A stretch of DNA of 10,731 bases, from NCBI GenBank assembly GCA_001819095.1, contig MHLS01000001.1, forward strand, positions 9,366 through 20,096, read 5' to 3'. Every line of letters starts with the position of its first letter. The stretch's first letter is position 1. Positions 1 to 7,065 of this stretch are shown one piece after another. A program made the translations under genes and the position numbers. This stretch comes from Candidatus Lloydbacteria bacterium RIFCSPLOWO2_02_FULL_54_12 (GTDB taxonomy: Bacteria > Patescibacteriota > Minisyncoccia > Phycocordibacterales > UBA6899). Below the pieces are notes generated by a model. It worked only from the letters and a program-made list of their open reading frames with translations. It was not told the origin of the DNA and searched no databases.

Positions 1-1
1 A

Positions 2-3000
2 CCGCTTGCGGTCGAGATACGGCATTACGAGAACTACAACAACGCCTTGTTGTCGTTCGCGTGGTCGGAGAAAGGTGGACCGGTCATCTATTGCGATCCC
101 GCATTAAGCGGCATCAACCAGTTCCTTGGTTGCGTCTACAATGGGACCGACTTTACGAAACGTGTAAGTGTCCCGCAGGATGATGTCGCCCTCGTCATCG
201 GCCCCGACGTCACCGACGGCGCCGGAGATCCGGTCGGCTCCGTGAAAACCGGAGTGACGGCGTACAGCTACAATTGGGGCGATAGTTCGCCCGCTCCCGC
301 CAAGGTCGGTGTTGATTCGTGGTCTATGGAAATGAGCGGCAACTTCATGTTTCCTCAAGGAACCTACGACTTCACGGCGAACATCGCGTGTTGTAACAGT
401 TTTATGTACGTCTATTTCGACGAAGTCCAGGTCGCTTATCTTACCTCGGGGTCGAATACCTTCTCTTACGATTTCACAAACCCTCTTGGTGAGAACGTTG
501 CGATCAAGATCCGCTATGCGAATGTTTCGGGCGCGGCGCAGGTCGGCTTTTCCTGGGTGCGTGCCACAACAGGAATCGGTGTGTCGCTTCTTGCACCGCT
601 CGGGACTTATACGATGTTCCCCGGCAAAGAAGGGCCAGCTGCTGACCTTAAGAGTTATACATGGAGTAATGGAGACGTTTCCGGAAGTGCACCGCAGGAT
701 AGTTACTTTCCGACGATTTACAACCTAACAGGCCTCTACATTACCGGTAGTGGGTACGTTCACTGCAACGCCTGTTCGACGGGAACATATTCGACATACA
801 TCGACATACACGATCCCCTCACGGATCAGTGGAGCACAGTGTGGTCCAGAGAGGGAGTGGATAACGCGACGTTCGTTTATTTTTCCGGTGTCTCAGCCAC
901 GTTTCCCGAACAGGACGTGAACGCAGTTCGGATCCGCTTTTCTCCTGCCATCAGTAATATACACACACACAACTTAAGTGGCACCAAGTTCTCGTTCCTG
1001 CCTTCCGCGCTACCCGGTTTTATTTTGAGGGTGGATTCGGAAAGCGGATTTGCTGGGACAGTTTCCGTTGACATACCGACTCCTCCTCCGGGGATTATAA
1101 AGACGGGAACATGGCCAAAGACCTGTATCGTCGCCGCGTATGATTACTGTTTACTTGAGGGTTTAAGCGTGAGAACAACAGACGTCGGTTCCCTCACGGA
1201 AATCTATAAAACCTATAACATCCCGATCGTCGCGGATGCAGGAATGCTTTCGACGCAAACTGTCGGCACGGTGGTTACCCGGGGGTACGACATCTCCGTG
1301 TCCCCGTCGAATATCCCGCAATTTCCGCTCGAATCTTCTCTGACCTATACCATCTCTTCGTTAAGCAGAAATTCGTATAACGGCAACATCACAGTTGACT
1401 ACTCGGTCAATCCGCCCACTTCATCGATTACCATGTCTCCGACCTCGATTGCCATGGCGCCGTCGTCCGGTGACGGGAATGCCATTTCGAAGATCAAAAA
1501 AGTACTTGAGAACCTTGCGCTCGCGGTCAACTGGTGGTCGACGAACTCCGCAAACGTAACGGTGAACACAACGGCGGCGACGCCGGAGCAAGAGTATACG
1601 ATTACAATGAGGGCGCGTGCCTCGAGCCCTGAAGGACCCCTAGAGCGGGTCGTCTCGCGCAAGTTCATAATCACCAAAACCCCCTCAATTGAGGCGGTAC
1701 CAACCGACCCCGATCTCACAGGTCAGACGCTTTCCTGGACCGGTACTGCGGTCGCAGGGAATACGTTTCTCTTCTCCGCATACGCGAAGAATCTCTCGTC
1801 CACTATCCCTGCGGGTGCAATGACAGCGCGCTTCTGTATTGATAATCCGCTTTGCATCACCGATAATACCGGGTCGCTCGGCAATGTTGCCGTTCCGGGG
1901 CTTGCAGCGCTTGGTGCATACGAGGTGACAAGTTCGTGGATCGCAACCGGCGGAACACACGTCGTCTATTTCTGCGTGGATGTCGGCGTCGCGAATGGTG
2001 TTGTACCGGAGACTAACGAATCGAATAACTGCATCTTTTCCGCATCATTCAACGTCACCAACCTTTCCGTCGGTTTCACCTCGCCGTCGACTGCGCTACC
2101 GCTTAATACCGGCGCGGTGCAGAACACTTCGGTGACCATTCCGTACAATTCCTTGCTTTCGTTCCGTTACGACTCCGTTGACGCAGTTTCTTGCGACTAT
2201 TATGATACGACGGACACCCTTATCCCGCCTGTTCTCATTTGGCTTGGGGGTCCGCCATCGTCGACTTGGCCGGGTGCAGGACCGTATACGGGAAGTTTCA
2301 CACGGCAGGCGATTTGCACGGACGCAAACGGCAATCGCTCGCGTCCAGCAAATCTTCTTGTCACTGTTCTCCCGCCGCCGCTCATTCTTACGCTTTCGGC
2401 AAATCCGCGCGCCTTAATGGACGGCAATTCGGCCTCGACGACGCTCTCCTCTCCCGTGGGCGGTTCTGCAACGGGCTTCATTGACTACTATTACTGGTGG
2501 AATTGTGCGAATGCTTCGGCCGACGTGAGCATACTTAACGCAAATGGTGCGGGGGCATGCGGAAGACTCGCGAATCCGCAGCTGGGGAGTTGCCGATTTA
2601 ATGGGAGCGGTGTGATCTGCTCGCAGATGAACCTTGGTAATCCGTGGACCAGTCCGAATAAAGTGTCAAATCCCACAGGGGGAACCAATCCGTACAAGTC
2701 TGCAGGGATCTATACAGCCAAGGTCATCGTCAATCGCGGCGGATATGCGGCGCAGGCAACGACAACGGTAGATGTAAGCACGATACCGCCCCAGCTTCAG
2801 GTGTTCCCGCTCGTCCTCGACTATAACGATGTCGTCCTCAACGAATCGCGGGACCTTCAGGTGACGGTCACCAATGTGGGAAGAGGTGTGCTTACCGGCA
2901 GTCTGACCTTCCCGACGGTTCCCGCAGGCCCCTTTACCTGTTCGCCCGCAAGTCCGAACCCGTGCTCATCGTTCGGTGTGGGACTCTTGAACAACGAAAG

Positions 3001-3454
3001 CATGAGCTACCTTATTCGCTTCACACCGACGGTGCTCGGTCCGAACCAACAGCGTCAGGTTCCCGTGCCGTCAAATGGCGGAAATGCGACCATAGGACTG
3101 ATCGGGAATAGTGTCAACGCCTTAGTGTCCGCCGGACTCGACTTCGGTAACGTCATTGTCAATCGGACGAAAGACCTTACCTTCACGCTCCACAACAACA
3201 GTTCGATCGTCGACATCGGAAGCGGCACACTTGATTTTCCGGTACCGTTCACCTGCGTATCGAGCAGTGTCGGTGGAGCGGGCGTCTGCTCCTACAACCT
3301 TCCGCCCGACGCGACGAACACCTTTGTCATCCGCTTCTCTCCGCTTGTCGTCACTCCATACTCCGAGAACGCAACGCTGTCGGGTAGTCCGTCATACACC
3401 TTCCCGTTCGTCGGAAACGGGGTGTCCGGCACAATCAAATTCCAGGATCAGTAA
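2..3454 (+). CDS. Large multidomain secreted surface protein, 5'-partial
   Basis: The reading frame is open from base 2 and has no start in the window. The TTG at 47 is not the start, because the 15 codons before it read like the last strand of a PA14 domain (VEIRHYENYNNALLSFAWS). The visible part is 1150 residues, nearly all beta-rich, Ser/Thr/Asn-rich and low in Lys, which suits an exported cell-surface protein. Approximate domain order by nucleotide: the end of one PA14-like domain (2-70); a second PA14-like domain (about 300-570, ending in GAAQVGFSWVRAT); a jelly-roll or galactose-binding-like domain (about 640-1010); Ig-like repeats (1270-1690); a CARDB-like domain ending in PETNESNNC (about 1740-2060); an Ig-like domain (2060-2370); a PKD/Ig-like domain (2380-2780); and two choice-of-anchor-D/ASH-like domains (about 2790-3100 and 3116-3440, the second with LDFGNVIVN). 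There is no LPXTG motif and no C-terminal membrane helix. Adhesin or S-layer-associated roles are guesses; the domain calls are by eye. Confidence 0.85.
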   Translation, partial: PLAVEIRHYENYNNALLSFAWSEKGGPVIYCDPALSGINQFLGCVYNGTDFTKRVSVPQDDVALVIGPDVTDGAGDPVGSVKTGVTAYSYNWGDSSPAPAKVGVDSWSMEMSGNFMFPQGTYDFTANIACCNSFMYVYFDEVQVAYLTSGSNTFSYDFTNPLGENVAIKIRYANVSGAAQVGFSWVRATTGIGVSLLAPLGTYTMFPGKEGPAADLKSYTWSNGDVSGSAPQDSYFPTIYNLTGLYITGSGYVHCNACSTGTYSTYIDIHDPLTDQWSTVWSREGVDNATFVYFSGVSATFPEQDVNAVRIRFSPAISNIHTHNLSGTKFSFLPSALPGFILRVDSESGFAGTVSVDIPTPPPGIIKTGTWPKTCIVAAYDYCLLEGLSVRTTDVGSLTEIYKTYNIPIVADAGMLSTQTVGTVVTRGYDISVSPSNIPQFPLESSLTYTISSLSRNSYNGNITVDYSVNPPTSSITMSPTSIAMAPSSGDGNAISKIKKVLENLALAVNWWSTNSANVTVNTTAATPEQEYTITMRARASSPEGPLERVVSRKFIITKTPSIEAVPTDPDLTGQTLSWTGTAVAGNTFLFSAYAKNLSSTIPAGAMTARFCIDNPLCITDNTGSLGNVAVPGLAALGAYEVTSSWIATGGTHVVYFCVDVGVANGVVPETNESNNCIFSASFNVTNLSVGFTSPSTALPLNTGAVQNTSVTIPYNSLLSFRYDSVDAVSCDYYDTTDTLIPPVLIWLGGPPSSTWPGAGPYTGSFTRQAICTDANGNRSRPANLLVTVLPPPLILTLSANPRALMDGNSASTTLSSPVGGSATGFIDYYYWWNCANASADVSILNANGAGACGRLANPQLGSCRFNGSGVICSQMNLGNPWTSPNKVSNPTGGTNPYKSAGIYTAKVIVNRGGYAAQATTTVDVSTIPPQLQVFPLVLDYNDVVLNESRDLQVTVTNVGRGVLTGSLTFPTVPAGPFTCSPASPNPCSSFGVGLLNNESMSYLIRFTPTVLGPNQQRQVPVPSNGGNATIGLIGNSVNALVSAGLDFGNVIVNRTKDLTFTLHNNSSIVDIGSGTLDFPVPFTCVSSSVGGAGVCSYNLPPDATNTFVIRFSPLVVTPYSENATLSGSPSYTFPFVGNGVSGTIKFQDQ

Positions 3455-3484
3455 GGGCTAACAGGAATACGAGTGTGGTAACGA

Positions 3485-3534
3485 AATACAAGGTTGAACC
3501 TTGAGTATCAATTCTTAAGGTTCGACCTTGTATT
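3485..3534. repeat. Dyad repeat family, copy 1
   Basis: This 50-bp palindrome starts 30 bp after the surface-protein stop codon. The arms AATACAAGGTTGAACCTT (3485-3502) and AAGGTTCGACCTTGTATT (3517-3534) are near-perfect inverted copies around an AT-rich centre. Each arm itself contains a 13-bp half-palindrome of the form AAGGTYNRACCTT. As RNA it would fold into a long stem, so it may act as a bidirectional terminator or 3' stabiliser, although no U-run follows. Related copies lie at 8292-8369 and 9544-9592. Confidence 0.85.
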
Positions 3535-3562
3535 GCTCCAGTGCATGCCTTTTGCGCGTCGT

Positions 3563-3573
3563 TTTGCTATGAT
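3563..3573 (+). promoter_or_regulatory. Candidate extended -10 promoter for the pilB operon
   Basis: The -10 hexamer TATGAT (3568-3573) is preceded by TG at 3565-3566, giving an extended -10 (TGCTATGAT). No convincing -35 hexamer is seen, which is tolerated by extended -10 promoters. Transcription would start near 3580, upstream of the 114-bp element, giving pilB a leader of about 130 nt. Before the putative insertion the leader would have been only about 10 nt. Confidence 0.5.
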
Positions 3574-3596
3574 GGAGGCACCACGCTCATATGAGT

Positions 3597-3710
3597 CCCG
3601 TTAGAGGTCGCGGACACCAATTATCGACACGTCATCATTTATGGTTGTCACTACAAGTAATAAACAAGTAGGAGCGGCGCAACAGTTGTCCGTGTCCTAC
3701 CTCTAACGGG
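3597..3710. mobile_element. Candidate 114-bp MITE-like element at the pilB start codon
   Basis: Perfect 12-bp terminal inverted repeats CCCGTTAGAGGT (3597-3608) and ACCTCTAACGGG (3699-3710) bound this stretch. After a small internal mismatch a further 6-bp pairing follows (GGACAC at 3612-3617 with GTGTCC at 3692-3697). The sequence directly outside is ATGAGT on both sides (3591-3596 and 3711-3716), which looks like a 6-bp target-site duplication. The right-hand copy supplies the pilB ATG. The element encodes no protein; the frame from the upstream ATG at 3591 stops at TAG 3669-3671. An alternative reading is a structured 5' leader whose right arm lies against the start codon. No second copy lies in this window. 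Confidence 0.5.
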
Positions 3711-5441
3711 ATGAGTTTTCTCTTGTTCTTAGCGGAAAAAGGACTGTTTCAGGAAAAGGATATTCCTGATATTACCGCGCAGGCGAAGAAAGCCGCGGGT
3801 GGCGTCGACGAGATCCTCGTATCGGGCGGCGTGACAGAGGCGCAGATATCTCTACTCAAGGAAGAGTATTACGGCATTCCCGCTCGCGACCTTGCGGGCT
3901 ATGCGGTGCCGAATGACGCGTTACGCTATATTCCCGAGGAATCGGCGCGCCACTATCAGGTCATGCCGCTTGCCGTCACAGACGGCGTGCTTGAAGTCGG
4001 CATTGTCGACCCCGATCTCTCCGAAGCAAAGGACGTCGTCCAGTTCATCGCCAATAAGTCGGGGTTGCCGTATCGGCTTTTTGTTATCTCACCGGAAGGA
4101 TTCCGCGGAGTACTCGAACAATACAAGAACCTGACCGGCGAAGTGCATAATGTACTCTCGAAACTCGACGCTGGCGATGTGGTGCTCGAACGTTCCGACG
4201 TGGCTTCAATGGATGAGGCGAGGGAGGGGTCAAAGGGAGGAGGGGAAGGCAAGATCGTCGAGGACGCTCCGGTCACGAAGATCGTCGCGGTGATCTTGCG
4301 ACACGCTGTCGACGGAAACGCATCGGATGTCCACATCGAGCATATGGGCACGGAAGTACGCGTGCGTTTTCGCGTGGATGGCGTCATGTATCCGTCGCTC
4401 GTACTTCCCGCCGCCATTCACGGAGCGGTGTTGGCGCGCATCAAGATTTTGGCCCAGATGCGGCTTGACGAAAAGCGCAAACCGCAGGACGGCCGCTTTT
4501 CCGCGCACATGGACGGAAAGAAAGTCGATTTTCGTGTCTCGACGTTTCCCGCGTACTACGGCGAGAAGGTTGCTCTCCGTATCCTCGACTCGAGCAAGGG
4601 GATCCGCACCTTTGAGAGCATGGGTTTTTCGGACGAGCAGATGCGTATTGTACGCGAGGCGATCAATACGCCGTACGGACTTATCTTGGTCGTCGGGCCG
4701 ACGGGTTCGGGAAAATCGACGACGCTCTATACGATGTTGAACGAATTGGATCGCGAAAAGCGCAATGTCGTGTCGCTTGAAGATCCGGTCGAGTACAATA
4801 TTCCCGGCGTGAACCAGTCGCAAGTACGCGCCGAGATCGGATACACGTTCGCGAACGGCCTCCGCTCCATCTTGCGCCAAGACCCTGATATCATCATGGT
4901 GGGGGAGATTCGGGACAAAGAGACCGCACAGCTCGCCGTTCAGGCGGCCTTGACCGGACACCTCGTGTTCTCGACCCTGCACACGAATAACACTGCGGGC
5001 GTGATCCCGCGCCTGATTGACATGGAGGTCGACCCGTATCTTATTGCGCCGACCTTGATATTGGCTGTCGGACAAAGGTTGCTTCGTACGATGTGTCCGG
5101 AGGGCGGGACGGCGGTCCCCGTATCGGAAAGCGCCCGCGCCATGATCGAAAGGCAGTTCGCCGACCTTCCCGAGGCTGTCCGCCAAACGCTCAAGGTCCC
5201 CGATCAGGTCTATGAGCCGGCGCCGACCGCGTCGTGTCCCTCGGGAACGAGAGGGCGCACCGGAGTCTACGAAATGCTCAAGATGGACCGCGATATCGAA
5301 CATGTGATATTGACGAATCCCTCCGAACAGGCTGTGTATGACGTCGCCCGTGCCAAGGGGATGCTCACCATGAAAGACGACGCCCTGCGCAAGGCATTCG
5401 CGGGGATTATCCCTTTTGAAGAAGTGAACAATATTATATAA
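3711..5441 (+). CDS. pilB: Type IV pilus assembly (extension) ATPase PilB / GspE family
   Basis: This is a hexameric cytoplasmic ATPase that powers pilin polymerisation through PilC. In the 576 residues, an N-terminal MshEN/T2SSE_N-like domain covers about 37-140. A charged Gly-rich linker follows at about 160-185, then the secretion ATPase core. The core carries the Walker A motif GPTGSGKS (329-336), the Asp box SLEDPVEY (355-362), Walker B DPDIIMVGEIRD (391-402) and the His box GHLVFSTLHTNN (416-427). Length is normal for the family. Oddity: the tetracysteine zinc site usual near the C-terminus is reduced to two cysteines (C462, C509), although the following GRTGVYEML is conserved. ATG 3711 is the first start after an in-frame TAG at 3669 and gives a typical N-terminus. 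It has no Shine-Dalgarno sequence and abuts the inverted-repeat arm ending at 3710. It is followed by a receiver gene and pilT. Confidence 0.96.
   Translation: MSFLLFLAEKGLFQEKDIPDITAQAKKAAGGVDEILVSGGVTEAQISLLKEEYYGIPARDLAGYAVPNDALRYIPEESARHYQVMPLAVTDGVLEVGIVDPDLSEAKDVVQFIANKSGLPYRLFVISPEGFRGVLEQYKNLTGEVHNVLSKLDAGDVVLERSDVASMDEAREGSKGGGEGKIVEDAPVTKIVAVILRHAVDGNASDVHIEHMGTEVRVRFRVDGVMYPSLVLPAAIHGAVLARIKILAQMRLDEKRKPQDGRFSAHMDGKKVDFRVSTFPAYYGEKVALRILDSSKGIRTFESMGFSDEQMRIVREAINTPYGLILVVGPTGSGKSTTLYTMLNELDREKRNVVSLEDPVEYNIPGVNQSQVRAEIGYTFANGLRSILRQDPDIIMVGEIRDKETAQLAVQAALTGHLVFSTLHTNNTAGVIPRLIDMEVDPYLIAPTLILAVGQRLLRTMCPEGGTAVPVSESARAMIERQFADLPEAVRQTLKVPDQVYEPAPTASCPSGTRGRTGVYEMLKMDRDIEHVILTNPSEQAVYDVARAKGMLTMKDDALRKAFAGIIPFEEVNNII
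4222..4245 (+). other. Potential G-quadruplex motif inside pilB
   Basis: Four runs of at least three G (4222-4224, 4226-4229, 4235-4237, 4242-4245) are separated by loops of 1, 5 and 4 nt on the coding strand, so the mRNA also carries it. It encodes the Gly/Glu/Lys linker between the N-terminal and ATPase domains, so codon content alone may explain it. Confidence 0.35.
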
Positions 5442-5442
5442 T

Positions 5443-5504
5443 AAGTAACAAGTTTCGAGTGGCAAGCCACAAGGAGATGCGCGCATTTTCTTGAAACTTG
5501 TAAC
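5443..5504 (+). repeat. Degenerate 7-nt-period spacer between pilB and the receiver gene
   Basis: The spacer splits cleanly into heptamers: AAGTAAC (5443), AAGTTTC (5450), GAGTGGC (5457), AAGCCAC (5464) and AAGGAGA (5471). After 13 other bases come TTGAAAC (5491) and TTGTAAC (5498). The units also create dyads: GTGGC/GCCAC at 5459-5470, and ACAAGTTTC (5448-5456) with GAAACTTGT (5493-5501). The only AAGGAG near a start in the operon (5471-5476) is part of this pattern. Confidence 0.6.
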
Positions 5505-5511
5505 TAAAAAT

Positions 5512-5913
5512 ATGGAAAAAGAGAAAACTATTTGCAAAGTAATGATTATTGATGACGACGCATTCCTTTTGGATATGTATGCACTCAAATTCACGCAAAA
5601 GAACTTTGAGGTCACCACATCGTCGGGAACGCTTGATGCCTTGGAGAAGATCCGCGCCGGCTATAAACCGGAGGTGCTCCTTGTGGACTTGGTCATGCCC
5701 AACATGGACGGCTTTCAATTTCTTGAACAGCTGAAGAAAGACAAACTGATCCCCAACACCCTTCTTCTTGTGCTCTCGAATTTAAGCCAGTCGGAGGACG
5801 TCGAGAAGAGTAAGCAACTCGGCGCTTCGGGGCACATCGTGAAGGCGTCGGCAACGCCGTCCGAGGTCGTCGACCGCGTACTCGAGGAGATGAAAAAGAG
5901 TAAAAAAACTTAA
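5512..5913 (+). CDS. Stand-alone CheY-like response regulator receiver protein
   Basis: A single receiver (REC) domain of 133 residues with no output domain. Numbered from ATG 5512, it has the acidic pocket D14-D16 (VMIIDDD), the phospho-acceptor D59 (LLVDLVMPNMDG), S89 at the conserved Ser/Thr switch position (LVLSNLS) and the invariant lysine K111 (HIVKAS). All active-site residues are present, so phosphorylation by a histidine kinase is expected; no kinase is in the window. It lies between the extension and retraction motors and ends 6 bp before pilT, so a role in pilus control is likely but inferred. An in-frame TTG at 5491 with AAGGAG 14 nt upstream would add seven residues. I prefer ATG 5512 because the TTG lies in the heptamer repeat and the added residues are outside the domain. 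Confidence 0.93.
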   Translation: MEKEKTICKVMIIDDDAFLLDMYALKFTQKNFEVTTSSGTLDALEKIRAGYKPEVLLVDLVMPNMDGFQFLEQLKKDKLIPNTLLLVLSNLSQSEDVEKSKQLGASGHIVKASATPSEVVDRVLEEMKKSKKT

Positions 5914-5919
5914 CGCACC

Positions 5920-6990
5920 ATGCCGCAATCCGATTATCGCAAAACACTCGAGAGTCTCGTGCTCACCGTCATTCATGAGGGAGCATCAGATCTCCATCTT
6001 GTCGTCGGACGCCATCCGACCATCCGTGTTTTCGGCGAGTTAATCCCTTTGGTGAAGCTTCCGCCACTCACGCCTCAAGATACGCTGGGAATCCTCAAAG
6101 AATTGCTCGATGAGCAGAGCCACAAGATCTTTCTTGAGACGAAAGAGATGGATTTCTCATTCTCGTTCGGGAACGAGGCGCGCTTCCGCGGGAATTCATT
6201 CTTTCAGAAGGGGACGGTGGCGATCGCGCTTCGCTTGATCCCGCAGAAGGTGAAGACGATCAAGGAACTGCTTCTGCCACCCATCCTTGAGACCTTCACG
6301 AGGCGTAAGCAAGGTTTCTTTCTTGTCGTCGGGCCGGTCGGACAGGGGAAATCAACGACACTTGCGTCCTTGATCGACCTCGTTAACCACGAACGCGCAG
6401 AGAACATCATCACCATCGAGGATCCCGTCGAGTATGTCTTCACGCCGGACCGGTCTATCATCAGCCAGCGCGAGGTGCGTTTCGACACCGCGGATTTTCA
6501 TGTTGCCCTTCGTGCCTGCTTTCGTGAGGATGTTGACATCATCCTGATTGGTGAAATGCGCGGTCTCGACACTATTTCGACTGCGGTGACGGCCGCCGAA
6601 ACTGGACATCTCGTGTTCTCGACCTTGCACACGAATAATGCCGCACAGACCATCGACCGTATCATCGACTCGTTCCCCGCCGACCAGCAGGATCAGATCC
6701 GCCTTCAATTATCAGGCTCATTGGCCGGTATATTCTCTCAGCGCCTCATTCCGCGCATCTCCGGAGGCCTTGTGCCGGCGTACGAACTCCTCATCAACAA
6801 CAATGCCGTTGCGAACCTTATCCGCGAGCGCCGGATCCACGAAGTGCCCATGGTAATCGAGACCGGCACGGAACTGGGCATGGTGGATATGAATCGTTCG
6901 CTTGCCGACCTCGTACGCAAAGGGGAGATCACCGCCGAGAATGCATATCTGCATTCGTTCAATCCGAGGGCGCTTGAAAGAATGATCTAG
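5920..6990 (+). CDS. pilT: Type IV pilus retraction ATPase PilT
   Basis: This hexameric motor depolymerises the pilus and drives retraction, twitching and possibly DNA uptake. Its 356 residues match the usual PilT length, with a PAS-like N-domain (about 1-110) and a RecA-like core. Visible motifs are Walker A GPVGQGKS (138-145), the Asp box IEDPVEY (166-172), Walker B DVDIILIGEMRG (204-215), the His box GHLVFSTLHTNN (229-240) and the AIRNLIRE-type retraction motif as AVANLIRE (296-303). That last motif and the length separate it from PilB. The P-loop has Val and Gln where Thr and Ser are usual, and the usual LRQDPD before Walker B is FREDVD; neither removes a catalytic residue. It starts 6 bp after the receiver stop without a Shine-Dalgarno sequence, suggesting translational coupling. 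Confidence 0.96.
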   Translation: MPQSDYRKTLESLVLTVIHEGASDLHLVVGRHPTIRVFGELIPLVKLPPLTPQDTLGILKELLDEQSHKIFLETKEMDFSFSFGNEARFRGNSFFQKGTVAIALRLIPQKVKTIKELLLPPILETFTRRKQGFFLVVGPVGQGKSTTLASLIDLVNHERAENIITIEDPVEYVFTPDRSIISQREVRFDTADFHVALRACFREDVDIILIGEMRGLDTISTAVTAAETGHLVFSTLHTNNAAQTIDRIIDSFPADQQDQIRLQLSGSLAGIFSQRLIPRISGGLVPAYELLINNNAVANLIRERRIHEVPMVIETGTELGMVDMNRSLADLVRKGEITAENAYLHSFNPRALERMI

Positions 6991-7004
6991 GAAATGAAGC
7001 AGTT

Positions 7005-7064
7005 CGTAGACCGTAGACAAATGCGAATGCGCTTGCTACTGACTACTGACTACTGACTACTGAC
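7005..7064 (+). repeat. Tandem-repeat spacer ending at the pilC start (TACTGAC x4)
   Basis: The pilT-pilC spacer consists largely of perfect short tandem repeats: CGTAGAC twice (7005-7018), AATGCG twice (7020-7031) and TACTGAC four times (7037-7064). One C then separates the array from the pilC ATG at 7066. There is no Shine-Dalgarno sequence. Copy-number change by replication slippage would alter the sequence directly upstream of the start codon without touching the coding frame. Confidence 0.9.
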
Positions 7065-7065
7065 C

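Noticed and set aside
47..49. TTG at 47 as the start of the first coding region
   Set aside because: The frame is open to the window edge and the preceding codons continue a recognisable beta-strand pattern, so the gene is truncated by the window instead.
3591..3671. Short ORF from ATG 3591 to TAG 3669 as a real gene
   Set aside because: Its 26 codons lie almost wholly within the inverted-repeat element and show no protein-like features. It is explained by duplication of ATGAGT, though a leader-peptide role cannot be excluded.
4230..5618. Long open frame of 462 codons on the - strand opposite pilB
   Set aside because: It lies antisense to a clear PilB with all its motifs and crosses into the receiver gene. 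Its protein is rich in Arg/His/Asp with no recognisable domain, as expected from the codon bias of the + strand gene.
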